64,000 nt of DNA from JADLHS01 sp039806955. GTDB lineage: Bacteria > Verrucomicrobiota > Verrucomicrobiia > Limisphaerales > JADLHS01. The first letter of the stretch is position 1. Every line of letters begins with the position of its first letter. The stretch is from the NCBI GenBank assembly GCA_039806955.1, contig JBDHQI010000021.1:1-64000 (forward strand). Direction: 5' to 3'. The notes under the pieces were generated by a model. It ran no database searches. It was not told the DNA's origin and worked only from the letters and a program-made list of their open reading frames with translations. Below, piece after piece: positions 1 to 9,528 of this stretch. A program made the translations under genes and the position numbers.

Positions 1-75
1 CGTTTCCACAACCGCACCGGGTGCTACCACCACGATCTTACCCAGCGTCTTGAGCTATGTCCGACAGGCTGCTAG

Positions 76-1284
76 TCACGCGCGGGGTAATAGTTGCAAG
101 AGCGACTGCGCGCAGGCTTCGGCAAACGGTGCGTCGTTGATGGCAGTTTCCAGCTCCTGCACTGTGATTCCTGATCGCAAGTTTTGTTTCAACGCCGTAT
201 AGAGCGCGTCGTCCGCCTGGGGATCGTGGAACGGCCCGCCCGGCGCACTGATCATGCTGCCGCCGCGCAGCGGCAACAACACGGTGACGGGGCCGGTGGA
301 GCGATTTAATTTCTCCGCGAGGAGGCGACCAAGTTGCGTATTTTCCTCCGGCGTGGTGCGCATCAAAGTCACCTGCGGGTTGTGCTGATAAAATTTCCGG
401 TCGGCGAATTGGGGCGGCACGGTTTCGGGCGGACCAAAGTTCACCATGTCGAGGCAGCCGGTGGAAATCACAGCGGGCACGGCACCGCGCGCGGCGGCTT
501 CGAGTCGCTTCGGCCCGGCGCTCAACACGCCGCCCACCAATTCGTCCGCCAGTTCCGTAGTGGTCACATCCAGCACCCCGGCGACCAGGCCGCTTTCAAT
601 CAGCGATTCCATGGTGCGCCCACCGGTGCCGGTGGCGGCGAACACGATGACTTCGTAGCCCGCCGTTTCAAGAATTCTTTTCGCGTGTTCAACGCAGGGC
701 GTGGTATTGCCGAACTGGCTGACGACGATGATTGGTTTGTCCGTGGCTGGCGGCACGGGAATTTCCACCATGCCGCAAATTGCGCCCGCCGCCCGGGCGA
801 GGAGCTGTCGCGAGAGGCGATTTAATCCCGCAATGTCCACCACGCTGGGAAACATGACGATGTCTTTCACGCCCACGTAGGGTGCGACGTTGCCGCTGGC
901 CAGCGTGGAAACCATGAGCTTCGGGAATCCGATTGGCAGGGCGCGCATCGCGGCGGTGGCGATGGCTGTGCCGCCGCCGCCGCCCAGTGCAATCACGCCA
1001 TCAATGCGTTTTTCGGCCACGAGTTTCGCGAGTACAAGCGGCGCGCCTTGCGACATGACGGTGACGGATTCGCCGCGATCCTGTTTCGCGCTCAACACAG
1101 CGAAGTCCACTCCGGCAGCAGCAGTGATTTCGGTGCGCGTGATGTCCGGCTGTAGTTTTGGCGCTGCGCGCGTGCCGACATCAATGACGAGCACGTCATG
1201 GCCGCGTTGTTTAATCAGGTCGGCAACATAGCCATGCTCGACACCTTTGGTGTCCAGCGTTCCGAGGATGGCAATGGTTGACAT
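76..1284 (-). CDS. Tm-1-like ATP-binding domain protein (UPF0261)
   Basis: 402 aa, complete, ATG start at 1284. The N-terminus reads MSTIAILGTLDTKG, followed by a Gly-rich stretch (ALGGGGGTAIATAAM, about residue 100) and VSTLASGNVAPYVG, which are typical of the UPF0261/Tm-1 N-terminal nucleotide-binding domain. In plant Tm-1 and many fungal and bacterial homologues this domain is fused to a C-terminal TIM-barrel PEP-hydrolase-like domain. Here the partner is a separate gene at 7021-7914 in the same leftward cluster. The biochemical function of the bacterial protein is not settled. It is the last gene of the cluster, and a 36-bp perfect palindrome lies about 20 bp upstream of its start, so it may be controlled separately from the genes before it. 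Confidence 0.85.
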   Translation of the reverse strand: MSTIAILGTLDTKGVEHGYVADLIKQRGHDVLVIDVGTRAAPKLQPDITRTEITAAAGVDFAVLSAKQDRGESVTVMSQGAPLVLAKLVAEKRIDGVIALGGGGGTAIATAAMRALPIGFPKLMVSTLASGNVAPYVGVKDIVMFPSVVDIAGLNRLSRQLLARAAGAICGMVEIPVPPATDKPIIVVSQFGNTTPCVEHAKRILETAGYEVIVFAATGTGGRTMESLIESGLVAGVLDVTTTELADELVGGVLSAGPKRLEAAARGAVPAVISTGCLDMVNFGPPETVPPQFADRKFYQHNPQVTLMRTTPEENTQLGRLLAEKLNRSTGPVTVLLPLRGGSMISAPGGPFHDPQADDALYTALKQNLRSGITVQELETAINDAPFAEACAQSLLQLLPRA

Positions 1285-1304
1285 GAGATTTGGAGTTTTC
1301 GGAT

Positions 1305-1340
1305 GACAATCTTTTGTTGCATATGCAACAAAAGATTGTC
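1305..1340. promoter_or_regulatory. 36-bp perfect palindrome, operator-like
   Basis: Eighteen bases starting GACAATCTTTTG are followed immediately by their exact reverse complement, with the centre at GCAT|ATGC and no loop. It sits between the stop of the large dehydrogenase (1357) and the start of the UPF0261 gene (1284), both leftward. A loop-free palindrome with core TTGCATATGCAA suits a dimeric repressor site better than a terminator, because a 36-nt RNA copy would have to sacrifice central pairs and has no T-run after it. An RNA hairpin role is still possible. Confidence 0.6.
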
Positions 1341-1356
1341 GGTTGTCTGCCGGCGG

Positions 1357-4300
1357 CTATCGGGTTTCCTTCCCTGCCGACCAAAGAACCGCATTGCGCA
1401 GGAGTTGAATGTATGCGGCGTGGTGGTGGATGTCGCCGTCATGTCCAAGGGTGATGCCAACCACGCGCGCCTGGGGATGGTTTACAATGAAAATCTGTGG
1501 ATAATCCTTGTTCCGGGAAGGTGAATGCGCGGTGGCGAGCACTTTGATGGGCGTGCCTTGTGGGTCGGGTTCAAACCAATACAGCTCGTCCTTGACGTTG
1601 AATTTGGCGGGAACACCGCGCATCAGCGGATGTGTGGGTTCGGTGACGACCACGTCAAACTTGCCCAGCGGATCGTGCCCGCGCGAACCGCCACCGATAA
1701 GGGTGCGATTGTATTCCGGCCAATCTTTCCAGTTATACCAAAGCCCCGGATGCAGACCGATGAGGCCCTTGCCGTTTTGGACGTGGCGAACGATGGCCGC
1801 CCTGGTGGCGGCGTCGGGGAACGGTTTATTATTGCTGATGATCAAGACATCCACGGCTTTGAGCGCGTCGGCCAGGTCGCTGGTGGTCTCGGTGTAGTTG
1901 GCGCTGACGCCGTCCATTTGGTTCAGCGTCCGCACGTCCGCTTCGTTGAACCAGCGCTGATAATCATGACTTTCACCACCGCCAATGATCAGGACTTTCA
2001 AGCCGTCGCCCCATTGGAATCGAATGGGCGCCGGAATTGGGGCGGATGTGGGATTGGGGGATGCGTCCGTCGTGGCGTCGCCCAATTCCGCCGTGATGCT
2101 GACGAAGGTGGGCGCGACATTGTTGTCATAGCTGGCGAGGGTGATTTTTTCCACCACGCCGCCCCTGGATAACGGCCGGGCAAAATAGCGCAACTGCCGG
2201 CCTTGCTGCAATAGACTATCCAAGTGATCGAGCGCTTCAGAGCCGGGCACGTCCACGCGCCGGATGTAGTCGGCGAACTCAATCTTGTTATGCAGGACGA
2301 AGGTTTCGGTCGCGCCGTTCGCGTAGTGGACGGTGATTTTCGCCACTGGTTTTTCTTCGGCCACCGCCGGATAACCCCAACCGGCAATGCCGCTCAGGAA
2401 ATGCAGTTTCGTGGCTGGCAGGTCAACCGGGACTTCAACCTCTTGCGGAAAGCTGCGCGCCAGGCCATCGCCGCCTTTCAGCACGATGACGTTCCTGCCG
2501 TTGGGCGTGCGTTGCGGGTTCACGATTTCGAACGGCACGTTGCGATGCTTGATCGTGCCCCATTTTTTGAAGCGCAGCGATTCTTCCGCCGCTTCCAGGC
2601 TGCGGTAAATGCCCCGCGAGGTGTCGGCGGTGAACGCCCCGCTCAAATCGAGGATGCGAAAGCGTTGTTCATCCGCGCACAAGAACATCAGCAAATCGCG
2701 CAAATTTTTCGCGCCGAGTTGTTCAAAGCCCTCGGGCATCAGTGACCGGTCGGTGAGACGCCGCGTGGCGATGTTGTCCTTGCGGATTTCCGTTTCCGCG
2801 TTTTGATTGCGCAGCACCACCACGGCGTTGTTCTCACGCAACACAATGCCGTCATAGCTCAAATCATCCTTGGTCTCAATGTTGACGGTGAAAAAGTTGG
2901 GTTCAACGACGCGGTTCGGATCGAGAATGTGGATCAACAAATCTTCCGGCCCGTGCGCCCCCATGCCGGTGAGGTTGGGAGCAAAATCAGCGCCTTCGTC
3001 ATTGAAGCGATGACATGCAGCGCAGTTGGCGGTGAAGACTTTTGCGCCGTTGGCGACGTTCCCCGGTTTAAGTACCTCCGGACGGAATTGGGCGATCAGC
3101 GCGTTTTTCTCCTTTTGCTCCGGGCCTTTTAATTCGGTTAACACCTGAATCGCTTGTGCGGCCACGGCGGCATCCGCGTGGGTGCGCAACCGATGTAAAT
3201 TGCCCGGGCCGAGCAGCCCCGGATCAAGTTGGCGGCTGGACAAAGCCTGAATCACTGCAGCGGACCAGTCCGCGCGTTTCAGCAATTGGCCGAAGGTTGC
3301 CTCGCGCAAATCCTGATCCAGTTTTGGCAGCGTCGTGAGCAATGCCTGTCCCGCCGCTGCTTCACCGGTTGTGCCCAGCGCTTCAATCACCCGGCGTTGC
3401 AGCGCCACGCTAGCGTCACTGCCGACCAATGCGGCGACGGCGGGCAGAATCCCCGCATCCAGCGCGCGCACGCCGAGCAGATTGACCGCGATCTGACCGC
3501 GCGCATCGTCGCTGAGTGATTTGTCAGCCAACCGCGTTTCAGCTTTTGCAATCGCAGTTTTGGCTTCATTCCCCGCGATGGAGATGGCATCCCAACGCGC
3601 GATCAGCGGCAACACCGCGCCAGCGGTGGCGTCGGAACTTAGCAGTCGTTTCAGCGCCTGGGTAAGCGCCGCGTCGGCGGCGGGTTTCACCTCGGCGCGC
3701 AAGGCGGCGTTCAGCGATTGTAATGCGATCACTTGCAATTGGCTCGCCGAGGCGGGTTGATCGCCCGCCAGAACCACGACGTTGCGTGCGGTGACCGCGT
3801 TGTTCCGATTAGCTGCCTGTCGCGCGAGTTGCGTAACGAGACCGTTCATCGCATCGGGCTGGCGGGCGGCAAAGGCGGCTTTTAGAAACAGCAACGGATC
3901 TTTCGCCGTGATGGCGAGGGCCGCCGCTTCGAGATGCGGTTCGCGGAACGTGGGCCAGGCTTCAACCAGCGCGGTGGCGAAGTCCGCATCCGGCGTGATG
4001 GTGGTGCCGGCCACCAGCGCGGCGATGCGCACGCGTTGATCCGGATCGGCGAGGAGCCGGCGCACCATTTCGAGGTCGGGCGAGTTGTAGGTGTTGTCCT
4101 GCGTGGCGGCAATCCAGAGCGCGTTTTTGCGCACGACCGCGTCGGAACTGTCAATGGCGGCGACCAATAGCTCGGGCTCCAGTTCGCCAAGGTTGTTCAG
4201 CACCCAGAGCGCGTTCATGCGTCCATACGCGGTGCGCGCGTGGGCGGCTTTGCCGGCGAGTCGTCCAATGACCTGACGGCCCGCGCCTTCACTCAGCAGC

Positions 4301-6465
4301 CGGTTGGCGGTTTCGCGCACCCAACCATTTGGATGATCCAGCAAGTCAACCAGGCCGGTGGGGGCTTTTTGATCCAAAGTGAAAGGCGGCAAGGCGAGCG
4401 CGTCTTTGTGTTGAACGCGATAAATCCGGGTGAAATGGTGATCGCGGTCGGGGCGGGTGGCGGCGTTGTGCGCGCCGTGAGCCGGGCCACGCGTATCATT
4501 GTGGACGGCGATCTGGTTGTAGAAATCCACGAGGTAAAGTGCGCCGTCCGGACCGACGCGCGTATGGATTGGTTTGAACCAGTAATCGGTGCTCGTCAAA
4601 AAATGGGTGCGCTCGCGGCCCGGTTCTTTGTGGCCTTGATAACTCACGCCGTCCGGGCTGACAAATTCCTGGTGCGTCAACCACACGGTTGGTTCGCTGA
4701 CAAAAAACGCCCACGGCGGTCCCTGCCATTTTCCCGGCCACGCGCCGCCGTTGTAGATCGTCGCGCCGGAGGCCGCCGTGAACGCACCCACCCAATCAAT
4801 CTGCACGTACGGCTGACGCGTTTCATGGCGGGGCGGATACAACTTGTTTTCTTCAATGATGGGTTTGACCGCGCGCACACCGGGGAGGCCCGCCTGGCTG
4901 ATGATTTTTTCCGGCAACACCACGTGCAACATCGGTTCGCCGCAAGTGGCCGTGCTGAAAAAGATTTCGCCATCCGGCGCGATTTCGCAGCCCCAGGTGT
5001 TGCAGGCGCCGGACGCGACTTGTTCCAACGCCGAACCATCCGGGCGGAAGCGGTACAGCCCGGCAGTGATTTTACCAAACTTGCGTGATCCGTCGCCCGA
5101 GGTCAGATCGCCGGCGCTGTAACCGACACTGCCATAAATCCAGCCATCCGGTCCCCAACGCAGATTGCTGGTGACGGCGTGCGTGTCGCCCGTGCCCCAA
5201 CCGGTGAACAACGTTTCCTTGCGATCGGCTTTTCCGTCGCCGTCCGTATCGCGAAGCCAATACGTGTCCGGCGCCTGGGAAACAATTACCCCATCCTTGT
5301 AGAACACGAGCGAGGTCGCCAGTTCCAGTCCTTCATAGAACACGGTTTTTTTATCTATCACTCCGTCACCATCGGTGTCTTCCAGCATGGAGATCCGGTC
5401 GTGCGCCGGGCGCGGTTCTTTGCCGCCGACGGGATACTCCTCCGGGTGACGCTCGCGCCAGGGAGCAATTTTCGCGTCGTTACGATTGATCGAGCGGCCA
5501 TTGGGGTATTCAGGCGTTTCCACCACCCACATGCGCCCTTGCGGATCCCAGTCGAGCGACATGATTTTTTCCGCGAGGTTTTCATCAGCGACGAGGGAGA
5601 GCTGGAATTCCGGATGGAGTTGGAAAGTTTTCATCGCTTCCTGGGCTGGCAATGGTCCGCCGGGCGGATAGCGCAGGGCCGCGAGTTCGTCCGGTTGGCA
5701 GAACTCATCCACGTTGGCGTGGCGGCCGGCCCACGCGATGCCGCGCAATAGCACCACACGATACTGCGGCAGATTGAAGGAATCGTATTCGTGTCCCGGC
5801 AGACTGACGAAGGCGCGATACGGCGCGGCGGCTCCGGGCAGCTTTTTTTCGTACGTCCAGATTTGCGGGGCGATGACGTGGATGTTGTGAAAGCTGGTTG
5901 CCAGCACGCCGGCGTCGTCGGCGAAGTCCATGTCGTAATAGATTTCGTCCGTCCAGTCCCAGTTCGAGATGCCGCGGCTGATGGGGTGGTCGCGATCCAC
6001 CCAGCAAACGTCCACATCGCCTTCGAGGTATTTGGTGGCTTTTTCCGGTGGAAAGTCGGGGGCGGGCCAGCGCCAGGCGCCGCCGATCGTTTGCTTGACC
6101 CAGGTGAAATCATCGCCGCCCACCACGCCCGCGTGGATCACCACCACGCCGCCGCCCCGCGCGAGAAAGGCCTCGAACGCCTCGCGATCGTCACCGATGA
6201 TTTTCATGCCGGTATCGCAATGAATGATGAGCACGTCGGTTTGGGCCAGTTGTTCGGCGGAAGGAAATTCCATGGCGCCAGTGGCTTGAAGACCGCGTGC
6301 ATTGAGCAATTGCGTCCACTCCTTGAGGAAGCGCGGATGATCGTGCTGATTCGGGCCATGGGTCTTGATGCCGCCGCGAATGAAAACGCGAAGCGGTTCG
6401 GCGCTGGCGGCGACGCCGAGACCGAGTAACACGAGGCAGGTTAAAGCCAGAAGTCTTGTTCTCAT
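1357..6465 (-). CDS. ThuA - PVC-type membrane-bound dehydrogenase - HEAT - cytochrome c - ThuA fusion protein
   Basis: About 1702 aa with a signal peptide (MRTRLLALTCLVLLGLGVAASA). Rough order: an N-terminal ThuA-like domain (about 25-250), a PVC-type dehydrogenase beta-propeller region (about 270-680; motifs such as DPQGRMWVVETPEYP and LEDTDGDGVIDK), HEAT-like helical repeats (about 690-1090), a class I cytochrome c motif CAACH near 1150, a linker beta domain, and a second ThuA-like domain (about 1486-1702; LKVLIIGGGESHDYQRWF). The family is abundant in Verrucomicrobiota and Planctomycetota and is thought to oxidise sugars or glycosides in the periplasm and pass electrons to the haem. ThuA domains occur in sugar-oxidation loci. 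The substrate is unknown. ATG at 6465 is preferred over an in-frame TTG at 6471; there is no clear ribosome binding site. Confidence 0.85.
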   Translation of the reverse strand: MRTRLLALTCLVLLGLGVAASAEPLRVFIRGGIKTHGPNQHDHPRFLKEWTQLLNARGLQATGAMEFPSAEQLAQTDVLIIHCDTGMKIIGDDREAFEAFLARGGGVVVIHAGVVGGDDFTWVKQTIGGAWRWPAPDFPPEKATKYLEGDVDVCWVDRDHPISRGISNWDWTDEIYYDMDFADDAGVLATSFHNIHVIAPQIWTYEKKLPGAAAPYRAFVSLPGHEYDSFNLPQYRVVLLRGIAWAGRHANVDEFCQPDELAALRYPPGGPLPAQEAMKTFQLHPEFQLSLVADENLAEKIMSLDWDPQGRMWVVETPEYPNGRSINRNDAKIAPWRERHPEEYPVGGKEPRPAHDRISMLEDTDGDGVIDKKTVFYEGLELATSLVFYKDGVIVSQAPDTYWLRDTDGDGKADRKETLFTGWGTGDTHAVTSNLRWGPDGWIYGSVGYSAGDLTSGDGSRKFGKITAGLYRFRPDGSALEQVASGACNTWGCEIAPDGEIFFSTATCGEPMLHVVLPEKIISQAGLPGVRAVKPIIEENKLYPPRHETRQPYVQIDWVGAFTAASGATIYNGGAWPGKWQGPPWAFFVSEPTVWLTHQEFVSPDGVSYQGHKEPGRERTHFLTSTDYWFKPIHTRVGPDGALYLVDFYNQIAVHNDTRGPAHGAHNAATRPDRDHHFTRIYRVQHKDALALPPFTLDQKAPTGLVDLLDHPNGWVRETANRLLSEGAGRQVIGRLAGKAAHARTAYGRMNALWVLNNLGELEPELLVAAIDSSDAVVRKNALWIAATQDNTYNSPDLEMVRRLLADPDQRVRIAALVAGTTITPDADFATALVEAWPTFREPHLEAAALAITAKDPLLFLKAAFAARQPDAMNGLVTQLARQAANRNNAVTARNVVVLAGDQPASASQLQVIALQSLNAALRAEVKPAADAALTQALKRLLSSDATAGAVLPLIARWDAISIAGNEAKTAIAKAETRLADKSLSDDARGQIAVNLLGVRALDAGILPAVAALVGSDASVALQRRVIEALGTTGEAAAGQALLTTLPKLDQDLREATFGQLLKRADWSAAVIQALSSRQLDPGLLGPGNLHRLRTHADAAVAAQAIQVLTELKGPEQKEKNALIAQFRPEVLKPGNVANGAKVFTANCAACHRFNDEGADFAPNLTGMGAHGPEDLLIHILDPNRVVEPNFFTVNIETKDDLSYDGIVLRENNAVVVLRNQNAETEIRKDNIATRRLTDRSLMPEGFEQLGAKNLRDLLMFLCADEQRFRILDLSGAFTADTSRGIYRSLEAAEESLRFKKWGTIKHRNVPFEIVNPQRTPNGRNVIVLKGGDGLARSFPQEVEVPVDLPATKLHFLSGIAGWGYPAVAEEKPVAKITVHYANGATETFVLHNKIEFADYIRRVDVPGSEALDHLDSLLQQGRQLRYFARPLSRGGVVEKITLASYDNNVAPTFVSITAELGDATTDASPNPTSAPIPAPIRFQWGDGLKVLIIGGGESHDYQRWFNEADVRTLNQMDGVSANYTETTSDLADALKAVDVLIISNNKPFPDAATRAAIVRHVQNGKGLIGLHPGLWYNWKDWPEYNRTLIGGGSRGHDPLGKFDVVVTEPTHPLMRGVPAKFNVKDELYWFEPDPQGTPIKVLATAHSPSRNKDYPQIFIVNHPQARVVGITLGHDGDIHHHAAYIQLLRNAVLWSAGKETR

Positions 6466-6477
6466 GGGCAAATAAAA

Positions 6478-6918
6478 TTATTGGCAGGCGGGCAATCCGT
6501 GTTTCTGACGGAGCGAAGCCCAGGGTTTTTCAGAGGAAACATCCACAATGCCCGGTTCGGGCGCATTGGCCGGGGAGAGAATCGCGAGGAACACGAGCCG
6601 CTCGCGGAAAGGATTGTAGGTGCCGTGAACTTCACCTTTTGGCACCAACACCATTTCGCCCGGACCGAGAATCCGATGCTCCTGCCCAATCCATTGTTCG
6701 GCACGACCGGAAACGATGTAGATGATCTCCTCGCGGTGCGGATGCGTATGAAACGGGTGCGCCCGCCCGGCTTCCATGTTGGCGCGGACCAGCATCAATT
6801 CCTGATTCGGCACCACGTCGGAACGGCAGAGCCATTCTTCAAGAGTCCAGGGTGAAAGGACATCCACTTTTTCGGCGGCGGTCACGAAACGGCGGGAGTT
6901 GATATCAGACGGATTCAT
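6478..6918 (-). CDS. cupin domain protein
   Basis: 146 aa from ATG 6918 (an in-frame TTG at 6924 is also possible). It is a single-domain cupin. The first motif is seen in HPFHTHPHREEIIYIVSGRAEQW and the second in GPGEMVLVPKGEVHGTYNP, giving the His/Glu residues usual for a metal-binding beta-barrel. The stop lies 12 bp before the start of the large dehydrogenase gene, so the two are probably co-transcribed. Small cupins in sugar loci are often isomerases, epimerases or binding proteins. Nothing here fixes the substrate. Confidence 0.8.
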   Translation of the reverse strand: MNPSDINSRRFVTAAEKVDVLSPWTLEEWLCRSDVVPNQELMLVRANMEAGRAHPFHTHPHREEIIYIVSGRAEQWIGQEHRILGPGEMVLVPKGEVHGTYNPFRERLVFLAILSPANAPEPGIVDVSSEKPWASLRQKHGLPACQ

Positions 6919-7020
6919 TTTCAAGAACAGGCGGTAGTTGCGATCTTCCTCGCCCTTTGGCAGAAGGGGCGGGAAAAAGCAGCGGGCGTTTTGGAGTAAT
7001 TGGACATCGGCCCGGCAGGT

Positions 7021-7914
7021 TCAGTTTTTGGGTTTCTTCCCGAACGACTTCGCGGCGGGCGCTTTCAATTTTTTGAACTCGCGCGTCAGATGGGTGAGTG
7101 ATGCTTCCACGCCCATCCGTTCCAACGAGCTGGCCCCGACGAACCCGACCGCGTCGGTATTTTTCAACACGTGATCGGCATCCGTCGGCGTGTTGATCGG
7201 GCCGCCGTGGGCGAGGAAGAAAATGTCCTTCCGCACCCGGCGCGCGGCATTGATGATTTCCTGGGTGCGCTTGAGGGCGAAATCCCAAGTGACTACTGCT
7301 CGCTTCACGCCAATGCTGCCGCCCACCGTGGTGCCCACGTGCGCAATGATGGCGTCCGCTCCGGCCCTCGCCATGGCGACCGCCTCCTCCGGTGTGGCCA
7401 CATAGACGATGGAGAACAAATCCATCCGGCGCGCAAGGGCGACCATTTCAAATTCCTTTTGCACGCTCATGCCGGTTTCCTCAAGGACGCCGCGAAAATG
7501 GCCGTCCACAATGGTATGCGTGGGAAAATTATTTACACCGCTGAAGCCCATGTCCTTGACCTTGCCGAGCCAATGCCACATGCGGCGGCGCGGGTCGGTG
7601 GCGTGAACCCCGCAGATCACCGGCACCTCCTCGACCACGGGCAGCACTTCGTATTCGCCAATTTCCATGGCGATGGCGTTGGCGTCGCCGTAGGCCATCA
7701 AGCCGCAGGTGGAGCCGTGTCCCATCATGCGGAAGCGGCCAGAGTTGTAGATGATGATGAGATCCGCGCCGCCCTGCTCAATGAACTTGGCGCTGATGCC
7801 CGTGCCGGCACCGGCAGCGATGAGAGCATTTCCCTTTTTCAGCGTGGCGCGGAGGCGCTCGATGACTTCTTTGCGCGTGTAAGGATTCCCTTTACCGGTC
7901 CAAGGATTTGGCAT
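7021..7914 (-). CDS. TIM-barrel PEP-hydrolase-like protein (Tm-1 C-terminal domain type)
   Basis: 297 aa from ATG 7914; an in-frame TTG at 7947 would add 11 residues. The start is chosen because homologues begin near PWTGKGNPYTRKEV. The body matches the TIM-barrel signal-transduction/phosphoenolpyruvate hydrolase family: LIAAGAGTGISAKFIEQGGA, IYNSGRFRMMGHGS, AGADAIIAHVGTTVGG and FFLAHGGPINTPTDA. In many organisms this domain is fused behind a UPF0261 domain; here the two halves are separate genes at either end of the same cluster. Actual PEP hydrolysis by bacterial members is uncertain. The gene follows a terminator-like hairpin downstream of the MFS gene. Confidence 0.8.
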   Translation of the reverse strand: MPNPWTGKGNPYTRKEVIERLRATLKKGNALIAAGAGTGISAKFIEQGGADLIIIYNSGRFRMMGHGSTCGLMAYGDANAIAMEIGEYEVLPVVEEVPVICGVHATDPRRRMWHWLGKVKDMGFSGVNNFPTHTIVDGHFRGVLEETGMSVQKEFEMVALARRMDLFSIVYVATPEEAVAMARAGADAIIAHVGTTVGGSIGVKRAVVTWDFALKRTQEIINAARRVRKDIFFLAHGGPINTPTDADHVLKNTDAVGFVGASSLERMGVEASLTHLTREFKKLKAPAAKSFGKKPKN

Positions 7915-7999
7915 AACACCGTCTGGTTTAGGGAACAATTCCGCCAACCGAAAGAAAAATCGGCGTCACCTTTTGCGGCCACGGTTCGCCGCAAGCAAA

Positions 8000-8023
8000 A
8001 GGGCGGCCCGGTACGGCCGCCCT
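8000..8023 (-). terminator. terminator-like hairpin after the MFS gene
   Basis: A 9-bp perfect stem AGGGCGGCC / GGCCGCCCT with loop CGGTAC. Read on the minus strand it is followed by TTTTGC. It lies 24 bp after the stop of the MFS gene and before the TIM-barrel gene. Confidence 0.6.
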
Positions 8024-8046
8024 GTGAGTTAAATCCAAACGTCTGA

Positions 8047-9528
8047 TCAAGCCACTTCCTTGGCGTCATGGCCACTACCCGAAATATGCACCTGCTTGTA
8101 TCCGCCCTTGGATTTGAAATACAGAATCAGCAGCAGGTAACACACAGCCATCGTGGCGGGCAGGGCCGCAGTGGTCTTGAGCGCGGTGCGACCTCCGTGC
8201 AGGTCGGCGTCATGCACTTGCGTTTCTTCCGCGCTGCGGGTGTCCGCGGATTTGTTGCGAATCGCGCCCACTTTGCTGCCATCCAATCCCTGGATTTGAG
8301 GGAAGAACAGGAAGCGGTTTTTGGTCTCGGATTTGTAAGCTTCATAAACGGCGGGGGCTTTTTGCCGCAAATCCTTGGAGGCGGCGTAGTCCTGATTGTA
8401 GCCGATGCCTGGGCCGCCGAGTAATCCAGCCGACAACATTCCGATACCGCCCATGGCACCGATGGTGATCGCCCCGCCTTTGGGGAAACGGTCCGAGACC
8501 ACGCCGAGCATGGTCGGCCAGAGGAAGGTTTTGCCCACGCCATAAATAGTCGCTGCGATCACAATGAGCCAGCCGGTGGTGGCATTTCCCAGGAACGTCA
8601 GCCCGATGGCCCCGCAGGTGGCGCCGACAAACAGCAGGCCAAGTGGAGAGATCCGATGAACAATCGGCCCGGCGAAAAATCGCAGGATGAACATCAGGGT
8701 GGAGGTATAAACAAACAGCAACAGCCCTTGTTCCCGGCTGGCGAGAATGTTGCCGGTGATGTTGCTGATCCAACTGTCCGTCCCCAGTTCCACGTAGCCC
8801 AGCATGGCATGGATCACCAGGAGCAAGAGGAGCAGGGGCGCGGCAAATTCCTTCAGCATGTCGAAGAAATGGATGCCGTGCTCGCTGGCTTCGGATTTTG
8901 GGAATCGTTGTTTGAGACACATCAGGCCATAGAGCACCACGGGAATCATGAAGAGACTGATCTGGATTTCCCATTTGACCTTGCCGACCATGAAATAGGA
9001 AGCCAGTCCGCCCGCCACCAAGCCGCCGGGCCAGCCCGCGTGCAAGATGTTCAGGTAATGCGTCCGGTTCTTGGGGAACAAGGTGGCGACCAGCGGATTG
9101 ACCACGGCTTCGGCTGTGCCATTGCCAATGGCAAACATGAACATGCCCCAGAACAGGCATTGGTAGGCGGCGTTCTTGGCTGCGGCGGGGTCGGCGGCGA
9201 CCATCGAATTATAGATGGGGGTTGCCGCCAGGGTGACGATCGCTGAAAGAAAGTGCATGATGAACGCGAAGATCATCAGCTTGCCGTAGCCCACCTTGTC
9301 CGCGATCAACGCGCCCAGGAGGATGATGATGCCAAAGCCGGTCAAGCCACCGCCGGTGATGGCGCCCAGATCGCTTTGCGTGAATCCGAATTGGGTGCCC
9401 CAATCACTGAGGATGCCGCCACGGATGGAAAACCCGACCCCGGCTGCAAGGATGGCCATGAACCCCGCCCATAACAGACGGTTGGCGTTGGGTGTGACTC
9501 CTGCGGTACTGGCGGATGCGTTGCTCAT
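8047..9528 (-). CDS. MFS transporter, probably sugar
   Basis: 493 aa, ATG 9528. There are about 12 hydrophobic helices, starting at LLWAGFMAILAAGVGFSIRGG, with a loop between helices 2 and 3 containing GALIADKVGYGKL as in the major facilitator superfamily. A long hydrophilic insertion of about 90 residues precedes the last helix (roughly 375-465). It belongs with polytopic inner-membrane importers that sit in PVC sugar loci. As first gene of the leftward cluster (9.5 to 0.1 kb) it would import the substrate handled by the dehydrogenase, cupin and TIM-barrel proteins. The substrate itself cannot be read from the sequence. Confidence 0.8.
   Translation of the reverse strand: MSNASASTAGVTPNANRLLWAGFMAILAAGVGFSIRGGILSDWGTQFGFTQSDLGAITGGGLTGFGIIILLGALIADKVGYGKLMIFAFIMHFLSAIVTLAATPIYNSMVAADPAAAKNAAYQCLFWGMFMFAIGNGTAEAVVNPLVATLFPKNRTHYLNILHAGWPGGLVAGGLASYFMVGKVKWEIQISLFMIPVVLYGLMCLKQRFPKSEASEHGIHFFDMLKEFAAPLLLLLLVIHAMLGYVELGTDSWISNITGNILASREQGLLLFVYTSTLMFILRFFAGPIVHRISPLGLLFVGATCGAIGLTFLGNATTGWLIVIAATIYGVGKTFLWPTMLGVVSDRFPKGGAITIGAMGGIGMLSAGLLGGPGIGYNQDYAASKDLRQKAPAVYEAYKSETKNRFLFFPQIQGLDGSKVGAIRNKSADTRSAEETQVHDADLHGGRTALKTTAALPATMAVCYLLLILYFKSKGGYKQVHISGSGHDAKEVA

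Noticed and set aside
1..75. Possible end of a further gene at the left edge
   Set aside because: Too short, with no recognisable reading frame or motif on either strand.
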